From Clarkia xantiana subsp. parviflora (taxonomy: Eukaryota > Streptophyta > Magnoliopsida > Myrtales > Onagraceae): a DNA stretch of 64,000 nucleotides. The translations under genes and the position numbers were made by a program. A model generated the notes under the pieces. The model made no database searches, was not told the origin of the DNA, and worked only from the letters and a program-made list of their open reading frames with translations. This document shows positions 25,155 to 37,300 of this stretch, in pieces (the first letter of the stretch is position 1; the number at the start of each line of letters is the position of its first letter). The DNA is taken from contig JAPTYO010000009.1 of the NCBI GenBank assembly GCA_036873135.1, positions 27,177,756 to 27,241,755 on the forward strand. The letters are read 5' to 3'.

Positions 25155-26340
25155 ACCCTATTTTCTAAGTGTTCCTATGTCGGCAATCGATAGTAGTCGA
25201 CAAAGATCGATCAACGACAATTATGGTAACGGGCATTAAATATCTCAAAAATATGTGCTATGTATTTTATCATGAATGCAGACAACGTGCGATTCTCAAT
25301 AAACAAGGAGCAATATGCAAACAAGCAACACACAACGGCCAACAACTATGTCCGGACACCGACTAACAATCAACATTAAGCATGCCAAAACATCATTCAA
25401 ATCATGGGGCAACATGTTGATAATGATCACTATGCATAAGGAAAGTTTAACAACTTATTTCCATTTTTCTATAAATTTCAGTACTTAGTAATTTTTTGGC
25501 CGATTTGAGAAACTAACTACTCTGGGGAATTTTATCAAACACCTTATGTGCATGTTAAGGTAATCAAATTCATGAAGATATCAAGAGTAAATCAAGACTA
25601 AGCAAAGTCATAAAAAAGCTAGCCATACACGGAATTGAACGCACCTCGTCGAGACGATCGAACCACCGTGCAATACACCACGAACCACCACCCGTATTCT
25701 CATGCGCCGCCGCCGAAGGAGCCACGCGCCACCGCCGGTGAAGAAAATACCGTCGCTACTCCGCCCAAAACAGCTGCCGCACCTCCGAAGTCCACCTTGC
25801 TCGGTCTCGCCGTGATCGATTGGATTAATGGTGGCCGGACTAAGTGTCTTGGTGGCCAAGGTTTTTACTCCAAAGTGTCTTCTTCTTCAAGAAATGAGAG
25901 GATTCTAAAAACTACTAAGGATGGATGATTAATTAATGGGTACTCTCTCTCTTATATCTATCCACAATTATCTATGGGTATTTCCTAAAACTTTCACTAT
26001 TTCTTAACAAGTCCCTAAAATGGTATGACTATGTGTTGTTATCTCCTTTTTACAACACTTAGCATTTTCTAGACTCATTTTAGCAATCATGACTAGATGA
26101 TATGCGCACTTAATTTAGCGCGCACTACGTCATCTCATAATGTATGATGCATATCATTACATGATCATTTTCATAATTCAATTGTTGATTACATGTTTAC
26201 ATCATTTATATCATGTCATCACATTCGTGTTAACATCATAGACCGTGATTGCACACATCCATGAAAATTATTGCTTAAGTCCATTGTCATAAGTGCACCG
26301 TCTATTGTTCGTTGTCATATACATACTACTTGTTGCACTA
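25155..26340. other. Intergenic, no recognisable gene
   Basis: AT-rich with a GC-rich island at 25620-25870. The island gives overlapping frames on both strands (25608-25859 minus, 25635-25928 plus) of low-complexity Arg/Pro composition. No domain is recognised. Confidence 0.4.
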
Positions 26341-27191
26341 ACCCTGTCAGTAGTTAAAAATATCCCGACAAGATTTAAAGCGGAGCAAAATCAAGGCCTT
26401 CACGCCCAATTGTCAAACAATCCACCCCTGAGGTCAGCACCGAACCTAAATTGGGCTTATATCCTATCTTAAAATAGAGTCAAGTATGGTCTGAACCGTT
26501 ACTTGACTTGGGGGAAAGTGATGGATATCTGCCCAATTTGGTTTCGTATTTACATTCCGGACTCCGTAAACACGTCAAAAATCACATAACGGATTCGAAC
26601 GCACAACCCGAGGTCCAAAACGGTCCGGAAGCGCGGCAGGCGCATCCGGGTTGCCAGGGCAATCCGAACCCCGTCGAATTGCCTAAGTCCGACAGGGTTC
26701 GGATTGCTGCCTGGGTACCGCGCGTTACCTAACGTACACCGAGTAAGGAATATCTCAAAGCCAAACTCAAACAAACCAGACGACGGTTCTTATCTTCCTT
26801 TAAAACCGGCGTCGAACCGCTCAAAAACCGGGTTCGGTTCTAAGGTTGCCTATAAATAGGGGACCTTGGCCTCCCATTTCAACGCATATTCTCAATAAAT
26901 TGGCTTTGGAGCTCTGACCTCTCTCTAGAAACTTTCTCTCTCTAGATCCTCATTTAAGCATCAGAGAGGATTCAACCGGCACCACTACCCCCCCTCCGTG
27001 CTGGTTATTACCCTTCGTGCAGGGAAGGAGCTCGTGAAGCCGACAAGGCGCACATTGCTGACAGCCCGCAACCGTCTGCTAACAGCCTGAAGTCTCTTCC
27101 TGACATTCCTCAGTCATCATCCGACGACCCGACTCAAGCATAACCCGAAGTGTCGAAGAGTCCGACCCCCCGGTTGGATTTGGACGCAACA
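26341..27191 (+). mobile_element. 3' end of a Tat-type Ty3/gypsy retrotransposon (polypurine tract plus LTR)
   Basis: The polypurine tract gggggaaag at 26510-26518 is followed by an LTR, 26519-27191. The LTR starts tgatggatatctgccc and ends gacgcaaca. Upstream, aaaatagagtcaag and ccgttacttgact match the same position in the element at 44913-56657. The LTR shares the TATA motif cctataaatagg, the ctctctctaga stretch and the ctccgtgctgg stretch with that family. No 5' LTR or internal genes remain, so this is a truncated copy. Confidence 0.75.
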
Positions 27192-27727
27192 ATGTACTTA
27201 GGAAATTTGATGTTCATGATCTTCAAGAAAAATGTGATATTTATCAAAATTGAACATTGGATTGTAGATCTTATTAAAATTTGATCTTGAAATTTGACCA
27301 CTTGTTTCCAATTTAGTGTTTATTTCGGCAAAACCCTAAAATTACAAGGTAAATTTTTAATTTCTTAGGCTCCAAGAAAGCTAATTTCGGCCGAAATTTA
27401 ATAAAAATATTGTTTACCATATTTTAACTTTTATTCTAGGTAACAATATATCTATAATTCGAAAAATTAGGATAGATTCACATTAATATATAGAAATATA
27501 TATAACTATCAATATATCTAAATATTTAATAGGGTTAAAGATATTATCGATAGATTTAGTTTCCTAAAAGATTAAGAAAATATATTGTCTTGTCAATATA
27601 TCTGTTTCCCTATTTAAGATATTGACAATAAATAAAATATATATTTATATATGGTAGCCGAATTTTACATATATATATATATATATATATTGTTGATTGA
27701 TTTAGTCTTAAAGATAGAATCTTGGCA

Positions 27728-27812
<85 letters not shown>

Positions 27813-28130
27813 ACAATACTGGCCGATATATATTTAATATTAGAAATTATTTTATATAGTTAATGTTAGTTGGTGGCTAAGTTAAATATTTTTAATGGAC
27901 TTCAAAACCCTACTTAAGCCACAAGTAAACATTTCGGCCCAAACTTTTTGGTTTTAATTATTTGGCCGGTCCAATATATCAAACCGGACGAATTGAACCG
28001 AACTGGGTTTTCTCAATCGGTTCGACCTAATCGGGTCGGGTCGAACCTGTAAGCATATGGTAATGGGCGCCGTAATTGGTAGCCCATAATGTGTATAGTT
28101 TACCTAATGAACTTGGGTAAATGTCACGTT
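27192..28130. other. AT-rich spacer with a long (TA)n microsatellite
   Basis: Contains a pure (ta)n run at about 27734-27809 (close to 40 repeats) and a shorter one at 27669-27690. No gene is visible. Confidence 0.7.
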
Positions 28131-28974
28131 AGGGTAATTGGGCTAGACCCAAATCCCAATTGACATGGTAGGCCCAAAATTGGGCCTCCCCTATTACATA
28201 GGCCGGCTGAACTTTATAGCAATCAATGGAGAGCACACAAACAAAAGGGCCAAAAGACCAAACTGAGCAAAAACAGTTCCAAGGCTTTCAAACCGGACTG
28301 GAATTGAACCAGCCCAGGCAGAGTGGACGCCCGCCGCCGTTGGAAGCCGATGTCGCCATAGAAGCCTGAGCCGCTGTCGACGCCGCCCTGAGTCCCGCCT
28401 GTAGTCAACGCCCGCTGCTCTGCCCTTGATTCCGTCGGACCCCCGCTCGTCAGAGCTCCCGTCGCCGCCCGAAGCTCCCCTCGCCGTGGGTCGAGCCGTC
28501 GTGCCTTCCTCCTCACCGGTCGAACCCGAGCTACCCCCAAATCCAACCCAAAAGCAAACCAAACCAAGCTCCATGTGAGGTGTGGTGACTTGATTGAGTG
28601 GCAAAATTGAATGTGGAAACGGAGAAGAGAAAACCTAGGGCTTGGATGAGAAATGCTCTAGAAAATGGGAAGATGTAGGCAAATAATGAAGGGGAGAGAT
28701 ATAACACCCTTCATAAAGGGATGTGTTGGGTTTTTTATAAAATTCAATGAGGTGGAGACACGAATAAAAGGACACAGTACAAATGCTAAGTAAAATGAGA
28801 CCGAGGCTCGTAATTCTTACCCTCATATAATATCCATATATGACGTAAATTTGTTTAAGCTAATAAAAGCATTTTTCATGTATGCATCAAGCTTCTGTGA
28901 ACAGGGGGCAAGGAAAACAGCGACGTTTCTCTAGTACTACTAGATAAAAGCTGGGATCGTCATAAAGGTACCTC
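28131..28974. other. Unassigned repeat-like region
   Basis: A block at 28165-28206 (gggcctcccct, ggccggctgaa) resembles the minus-strand LTR-like relic at 23250-23340. Overlapping minus-strand frames at 28194-28604 are Gly/Arg-rich and show no domain. Probably remnants of an LTR element. Confidence 0.35.
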
Positions 28975-29725
28975 TCACAACCCGCTTAAGCGATACTCCG
29001 CAATAATAGAGTCAAGCAAATGTTAAACCATTTCTTGACTCGGGGGCAAATGTTGGATATGCGCCCAAGCTATTATAAATTGGACCTGATAATTGGGACA
29101 CAATCGATTATAATTCAAAATTGGAAGGCGGACACCCGATGCCCAACACTTAGGCCCGAAAACACCCCAAGTGGCGAAACCCACCCGGAGGACACCGAGG
29201 GAAAAAACCCCTCAGAGGTAACCCGAGCGAGGTCCCGGGTATTCCCCCTTCGTCTGGACGAGTTCCACTCGTCCGGACCCCTATCCCCGGATGATATTTT
29301 GCCCGGGGCTCGCCCTCGGAGGCCACTCTCACAACACTTAATCATATTAAGCTCACCTACGGTCGAACCGAGGTCAAATGCACCATATTTACGGTGAAAG
29401 CCAATTTATATTACGAAACTGCCGCAACCGGACCAGGAAAGCACTGGAACTGGGACAGTTTAATAGGAATTCTATAAATAGAGATCTCCTCTCCTTATTT
29501 GAAGGTAATCAAACACTCTTTCTCTAAGCCCGTTTTATCTTCTAAAGCTTATACTCATTTAAGCATCGGAGTGGGTTTACCAGGAACTTCCCCCCCCCCC
29601 CCCCCCTCGGGTGCCCATTTGCAGGTATCCAAAGGAGAAGGAGCGGGAAAATGAGAAGATGAAGCCCACGAAGATCGAGAAGACAAGAAAAGAAGCCCAC
29701 GAAGAGACCCGTGTGCAAACAAGGA
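28975..29725 (+). mobile_element. Second truncated Tat-type retrotransposon 3' end
   Basis: aatagagtcaag, then cttgactcgggggcaaa (the polypurine tract), lead into an LTR starting at 29051 (tgttggatatgcgccc). The LTR has a TATA motif, ctataaatagag, near 29473. A cytosine run of 17 lies at 29590-29606. Its right end, near 29720, is uncertain. It belongs to the same lineage as 26519-27191 but is clearly divergent. No 5' part is present. Confidence 0.65.
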
Positions 29726-30883
29726 CCGAATTATAAAAAGCACCGAATTGTTCTTTTAACGACCAAGCGTGGTATTCACTTGAGAAAGTAATTTGCTGAT
29801 GTGGCAACACCACAACTCTTGCCTTAGTATCTCTCACCCTGCTTTATTAATACAAACTAGGGTGCTGTCCCGCGCGGGGTGTCTTTACACCTAATATATA
29901 TTAATATTATTGAAAAATTATAAATATAAAATAATATTTGATAGATTTAATAGTGATTAATTTCGAATATAGTTAAGTCGGGTATATTTCAAGTGATTTG
30001 ATAGAATATGCTATGGTAGTTCAACTTTAACCGAGTATAATTTGCTAGGTCAACTTTATTTTCTAATAGATAACACCATATTTTTATATGGTTAAATTTC
30101 ATAAAATTACTCGTTTTAACATAACTATCATATGTATTATTTTGAAATTAGACTAAATAATTAAAAAAAACTCTAAAATAATAACAATTATTGTCTCCAT
30201 CAATATAACAATTTTTTTGTATATATAAATGTATTATTTATAATAAATAAATGTCATTAATTATATATACCTAATAATCATTTTCTTTATGTGCTCGTCC
30301 TATATATATATATATACATTAAAAGCACGCATTAATATATATTTTTTAAATCAGTTTGATTTAATTTGCATTAAACAAAATCTACTCAAATGTATACATC
30401 GTTATTCTCCTAGTTCAGCCTCATTCTTAAACAACTAGGTGCTGATCCTGCGCTACGCGCATGACGAATTGCTAAACTTTAAATTTTAATATGTAATAAT
30501 ATTGAAAGTAACAAAAGATATTATACATATTTTTCCTCCAAAGACTTTATAAATTATCACTTTCACTATTTAGATCTACATTTGTTTAATAAAGTGATAA
30601 TTTTACAAAAGATTCATTTCTCCACATAGGTGTTATCTCCTTAAGAGCCACTCACATTTGACTCTTCACAATCTGATTCTAACTCCTCTAAAGCCAGAAA
30701 AAATGATGAAATATAAGTATATGACAATAATCAGTCAATAAAAGAGGAGAGAGACCATGAAAACTAAATATCTTACACAATAGAATCTACATATGAAAGC
30801 TACATAATCATATATCTGATAGTAAATTTTCACATTTTGATTCACTTTGTAAATCAGCATTTGTTAAATATCTTAAAAAAGAG

Positions 30884-31996
30884 TAGGGCTGGGCATAAAA
30901 ACCGGTTCGGGCGAACCGAACCGGAACCAAACCGGAACCGAACCAATACAAACCGGTTCTGACTGAACCGGTTCTTAAATTGTTCGGTTTTGATAAGGAA
31001 TATATGGAGCGGTTTTCAGCTGGTTCAAAACAGGTTCCAAACCGGTTTTGAACCAGTTTTTCAGAACCACTTTTATTACATAAAGCCTAAATTGTTAAAT
31101 AGTAACACACTCTTGCATCTTTTTTTTGGGTAGATTAAAGGGCTATAAACAAGCCGAGTATCCGGCAAGCTCGACTCGACTCAGTTTACTCGAGCTCGAA
31201 CTCGACCGAGCCTTAATTTTTCAAGTTCGAGCTCGACTCGGTGTCATACTTGACATGTTCGAGTTCGGCTCGATAAGGTTAAAAATTCAATTAAATAATA
31301 AATGGTGCATCTTAGCTCGAGGTCGAACTCTTCCTCGACTCAATATATACATATATAATATTATTACGTAAAACTCAAACTCGAACTCGACTCGAATATG
31401 CAAAACAAAAAAGCTCGATTAGGCTCGCAAGCCTCTCGAGTCGAGTACAAGTGAACTCGAACTCGAATCGGTATAAAAAAAAGTTCAACTCGACTCGAAA
31501 TTTACTGAGTCGAATTTGAATATCGACCAAACCGATCTCGAGAAGCTCACGAGTAGTTTGAATCGTTTACACCCATAGGGTAGATCCTTCACTATTTGGG
31601 TTTGGTTCATATTGGATATATAGTTTGTCATAGCAGGTTTGTTTACTTATATATAGTTATTATATATTATGTTAGCTCATATCAGTTCTACAATCAATTG
31701 AGTTTAGTTTTGAACTCGAAACTTAACTCAGGAATAGTTCTATATTGGCTGTATATTTTATATTTTGAATTTTAGTAAAAGAAAAAAGGTGTATATTTTG
31801 AATTTTAGTAAAAAAAAATGAAAAAAGGTTCAAAACCGGTTCGAACCAGTTCAAAACCGGTTCTCCTATGGTTCGGTTCTAGGACCTAAAATCTGGTTCG
31901 GTTCTTACCTGGTACAGAGAACCAACTGAACCTAAAATCTGGTTCCGGTTCGGTTCTGAACCGGTTCGGCCAAGAACCGAACCATGCCCAGCCCTA
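30884..31996 (+). mobile_element. Non-autonomous hAT-type element, copy 2 (complete)
   Basis: The termini are tagggctgggcat and atgcccagcccta. Target-site octamers are aaaaagag (30876-30883) and aaaaagtg (31997-32004), 7 of 8 matching. The element is 1,113 bp, with aaccggttc-rich ends and a tcgagctcgag-rich interior. It has no coding capacity. It is the inverted counterpart of the copy at 1-6845. Confidence 0.8.
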
Positions 31997-32149
31997 AAAA
32001 AGTGGGAAAACTCAGAAACTCAAACATCTTTTTATCATAGAACTTCATAAATAATGGTCTGCCATGCCAAGCTACAGTTGATTCTCTATACATGTAGTTT
32101 TTTTCTAAAATTATCATCATTGCCTCTTTACCTAGTAGTTCTTTTACCT

Positions 32150-32262
<113 letters not shown>

Positions 32263-33155
32263 AAAATTCGATAGTAAACTATGACTTCTGAACCATCTAG
32301 ATTTGCATTAATTCAATATCTTAAAATAGTGGGAAAACTCAGAAACTCAAACATTTTGTTATCATAGTACTGTAAAAACAATAGGTTAATATGTATAAGA
32401 CAAAACATAAAAGTGGGCCTTTTTTTTTTTTTGCGAACTTGCAATTAACTCAATAAAACAATAATCAACGGAATATGGAACTTTCAGTCTGGTTAAAACA
32501 TGTTGATCACACAACTAATAGAATGAGATATTCCCAAACTTAAAAATGTCCATCATAAAGACAATATCATTAGATTATGAAATTGCAAAAATCATTAGCT
32601 TCACCCCCAATCATACAGGATCTGTTAGGAGTGTACCTGAACATAAATTAACATCAAAGTGCTTTAGCTCTGTGTCTATTTGGATAAATTTATATGAAGT
32701 CGAACCTTATGATACGGTGATCATGCATTTTACTATCAGTTGACATACAATTATTCGGAAACAACTTACAGAGTGAAATCATTCAATTTAGAATTTTGAT
32801 CAATTAGCTAACTGATTGCACCAAAAATGCTGAGTTTATCTACTATTAGATGATGTCGTTTTATAAAAAGTATGGATCCCGAATCTAATACACACCGAGA
32901 AAATGAATCAAATACTCAATTTTGAAGAGAATCCATGCATGTAGACTATAATAATAATAATAATATAATAAAAGAAAAATAAAACGCATTCAAAACTGTA
33001 ATACAATTTTTTAATTTAGGTTTAGAAAAAAAAATGCATAAGTAAACTTAGACTTTGTTTATCTATTAAGACAAAATGCATAATTATAATATATATATAA
33101 TAATATATGTATCATATGTAGTAATAATATTATTATTATGATTTGAACTACTATT

Positions 33156-33634
33156 TACAAACTAATAAATAAATAATATGTGCAATAAAATAATACATAA
33201 TAGACTATGATAATGATTTTTTAAAATGTTGGATCATCTTAAAATTAAGTTCATAATTAATATAGGCTCATTACTAAACAAATGCTAACCCAATAGAAAG
33301 GAGGTGATGTGACACGCAAGAGGAGCTCGAAAACGCTGACGTGACATCATAAGATTTAACCACTATCTTTCCAACTGATTTATATAATATATATAGATAT
33401 ATTACAAACTAATAAATAAATAATATGTGCAACAAAATAATACATAAAATACTATGATAATGGTTTTTTAAAATGTTGTGTCATCTTAAAATTAAGTTTA
33501 TCGTTAATATAAGTCTATTACTAAACACATGCTAGCCAAATAGAAAGGAGGTGAGGCGGCACACAAGAAGAGCTCGAAAACACTGATGTAGCATCGTAAG
33601 ATTTAACCACACTATCTTTCCCACTAATATAAAT
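33156..33634 (-). repeat. Tandem pair of about 230-bp Helitron 5' segments
   Basis: 33156-33384 and 33403-33634 align from tacaaactaataaataaata through agaaaggaggtga and agatttaaccac to ctatctttcc. Each ends at a candidate Helitron TC terminus (33397 and 33637, minus strand). Confidence 0.75.
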
Positions 33635-33637
33635 TGA

Positions 33638-34346
33638 AAAACAATCTATAAAATTTAATAAAATCTTACAGTCCCCAATCCTACTCTCCATCAATCCAAA
33701 TTATGATGAGAAATGATTAATATTCCAAGATTGGCATTCCTATTTGTTCCGAATGTGAGTGGGTTTGCATATCTAAAAGTTGTTAATAATTACAAGCCTG
33801 CCACCCACTCACAAATCAGAAGATATAAAAACATCGGCTTCTCTATCATTGCTGAATTAGGATATCCATCCTAAGTCCTAACTACCTTACACAAAACACG
33901 CTCTTTCGGTGCATCTCCTCCTTTTTATTTGGCCACTTCGGTCAAGCTGTCGTCCTCTGTTCATTTATATTATATATATATAATATTAACTAATAAAGTG
34001 AAAAACATGATAAAGAGAGGGCAAAAAGGGAATGCACACAGAAAAAAAAAAGTAAATTTAGGAGGGAAAATAGATTTTATTTTTTTTGGCCTGGGATAAA
34101 AATAGATATATTGGAAAATAAAAATATGAAATAGAGGTACTTATGTATATAAAATTATATATGTATATCTATATGTAAAATGGAAAAATAATAGAAAAGA
34201 AAAGACGCCTTCTTTCAACAGTCCAATCTCCATGTGCCCACTGCCCTCAGACCCCATAGTCTTTCAAAATCTACCTTCCAATTCCACCATCATCACCATC
34301 CCTAGGGTTCCACATTTCTACTGATTACGGACACCTATTTTGGCTG
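33638..34346. promoter_or_regulatory. Upstream region of the C3H44-like gene
   Basis: AT-rich DNA with pyrimidine-rich patches at 34200-34320, next to the start codon at 34347. No specific promoter element can be assigned with confidence. Confidence 0.4.
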
Positions 34347-37300
34347 ATGGAATCACTGCGACAGCTGCAGCAGCTTCAGCACCAGCAGCAACTCGAGCAG
34401 CAGCGGCAGGAAATCCTTTCTCTCTTTGGCGCGTTTGAAGAGCGGGAGTTGCAACCATTTGACGCCCCTTCCCGAGGTCCTGACGACCTCGCCGGGTCTG
34501 ATCAGCTGCAGGTGGTTCGGGACCCGGGCGATTCGCAGCCTCCAAAGCAGTCGGAGGCTGCCCCGCTCGATGGTGGTTCCCTGGTGGATGTAGCGGTGAC
34601 AGCCGTACCTGAGTTGGCCAGTAACCTTCCCGTGAAGCGGAAGCGTGGGCGACCACCAAAGGCTCAAACTTTACTCGTTGGAAAGTCAATCCCGCCGCCT
34701 CTGCTTAAGGTGGATGATGAGGAAGACGTTTGCTTTATTTGCTTTGATGGTGGCAACCTCGTGTTATGCGATCGCAAGTATGGTCTTTTCCTTTTATGTT
34801 TATCTGAATTGTTTCGTTTTCTTTTGGAGCTCACCCTGTTTGGATTCCGTAGATTCAAGCTCTGATTCTCGTTGATTGACTTGGTCTCTGTATAACTGAC
34901 ATTTGACTTCAAAGTTGCAAACTTTTTCCGTTGCTCTTCGCTTGTCAGCACAAATTGCGTGAGAGGATTTGAGAATCTTGCTGAATGTGACTTAAAGTTG
35001 GGGCCAGGGAATTTAGTTATTAGGATTTCATTAAGTTGAAGCACAAACTGCCTCTTCATTCGAAGCTTTGTGATCAGATATTCCTCAATATATATAGAAG
35101 ATAATTGATTTCAAACCAGCAGTGAGCATGGTAGCTGCTTAAGGAATACTGGAAAGGAAATGTGAGCAGGGGAAATCTGGCATTGAAATGATATCCTAAT
35201 AAGCAGGGACATCATCAAAGTTGATGCTAGCCCGTGCTTCCTTTGGAGGATGAAAGAAATTTTGATCAACGTAGACAAGTGCATGATTGTCCACTTCTTC
35301 CACACAATCTCAAAATGAGGTCAAGGGTTCGAGCCTTCACTAGCTCAAACCCTCATTCATGATTGTCTTCTTATGGTAAGCTGTGCAGTTTGTTATGTGT
35401 TCACGACAGATCAAAGCCGTAATAAACTATGGGAGATGAAAGGAAATGCATGATTAGTGAAAGCTATTGGGCGAAGCAGCCAAGAGAATGTTGGTGGCAA
35501 GCAGGCATGTTAGCTCTAGACATGCATAGAGTACAAAAAAGTCGGCAAGAGTCCTTCAAATGGTCTCTAAGTATATTGTATCATTCATTGTCCTGTCAGC
35601 TTGACAAGCAGCAGTGTATGCCTTTATGCTGATGTAAGGGAGTCATCCCAAGCCGTTTAGGGGAATCATCAATTTGAATATATAGATAAATATTGGGCAA
35701 AAGATTCTAGTGGAACTTCAATCGAGGAAGGTGGTACTGTTGTTTGGAAGGGGTTTTCTTGTTCCATAAGGAGTAGCAAATTTTTCACTCGCATTGAAGT
35801 TGTGAACCTTGAGATTTAGGTGTGAAGGGGCACGACTGTGGGACGGTTGACATATTTACTCTTCAGAGTCAGATCTTGCTAGTAATGTTCACCAAGTCTT
35901 GTTACATTAGTGACACCTGCCTCTCAAATGAGAAACCCTCATACCAGGATATTAAAGGTTATGCTTACATAGGTGTTATCAACTAGTAACCAAATATTCT
36001 TCTAAAGTGTAAATTGGCACTATAAATATCGTAATCAGTTCCGTGCCTGTCTTTCGTGCCTATGTATTAAATTACCAGGTGCCCTGAAAGAGCGCCTTGT
36101 CAAGCTCAAGCTCACATTCCCCCCCCCTATACACACATACGATAAACAAACCACTTACACTCTATTTTAAGAATAAGACCAGAGTAAGCAAGGGTAGAAA
36201 ACCTAGCAGAATATAAAAGCCACCAATTAGCATGGTTGATAATCTCCATCATTGCTCTACTTTTTGATAGATCAATGAGAATTACTCTTCTTTTGCTTCT
36301 TTCTCAAAATGTATTTTTTGTAGTGTCTTATGAAATATATATCTAAACTAGAAATCTTGACATATATTGTATTTATATTGAGCCCCTCCCTTAGCACAGG
36401 GAGGGGCGGCGTCAAGCTTCTGAGGTGGCAACTAATGCTTCAAGTGGTTGAAGCACTTGACACTTATCAATTTATAAGTATTGTGTTGATATAACTTATA
36501 TGGTGATCCTCACTTACATTTATTGCCTACCATCTTAAGCAAGTGGAAATCTCATTGTTTAGGCGCTTAAATTCCCTCTATATCTATCTCATGTTTTGCC
36601 AATATGGTGGAATTGCGGATTTATTGAACTGATTGACTTTCATTTCGTTCTTTTAACGGCCTGAGATTCCTATCCCCCTTGAGCTAAGTGGAATTTGAAG
36701 CTAGTAAAGGGATTTTGACTGAGATTTTTAAGAAATATAATATAGATCTCAACCTTAACGACATGAGATATTAACAACATACATATATCTTCAAGTTCTT
36801 GAAACACAAAATAGTTAGAATTTGAGGTAGTGTGAGTGTACCTGCTTAATTTAGTTATTAGGGAGGCGCATCAGCAAAATATTGTGGGAAGTGTGACATC
36901 TAGTATCACATGATTTATTTGGAATCACCTCTATGTTCGTCTATTAAGTAAGCGTTATACAACATCAGGTTGTCCTTTATCGGATTTGAGTTCTAATTTT
37001 GATGGTCTATTCAAGTGTGGTTCTTTTATGGTAATAGTAAATGGTCGTCATAATAACTAATAATCTATAAAGCTTACACTTTTGAAAGAGCGCGCTTTAT
37101 TTCCCTAGCTTGCTTTCTTATGATCCAAATGTTTCTCTCTTCCTTTCCCTTCCTCTTGTAATTTTAGCTTTATATATAATTATATATATGATATATTCTA
37201 ATCGAGTTTAGTTTCTTTTTCTTAATTTAGGGGTTGCCCCAAGGCATATCATCCATCTTGTATTAAAAGGGACGAGGAATTCTTTCAGTCAACGGCTATA

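Noticed and set aside
35326..35337. Isolated ggttcgagcc B-box-like motif in intron 1 of the C3H44-like gene
   Set aside because: No A box at tRNA-like distance and no fold; a single 10-mer is weak evidence.
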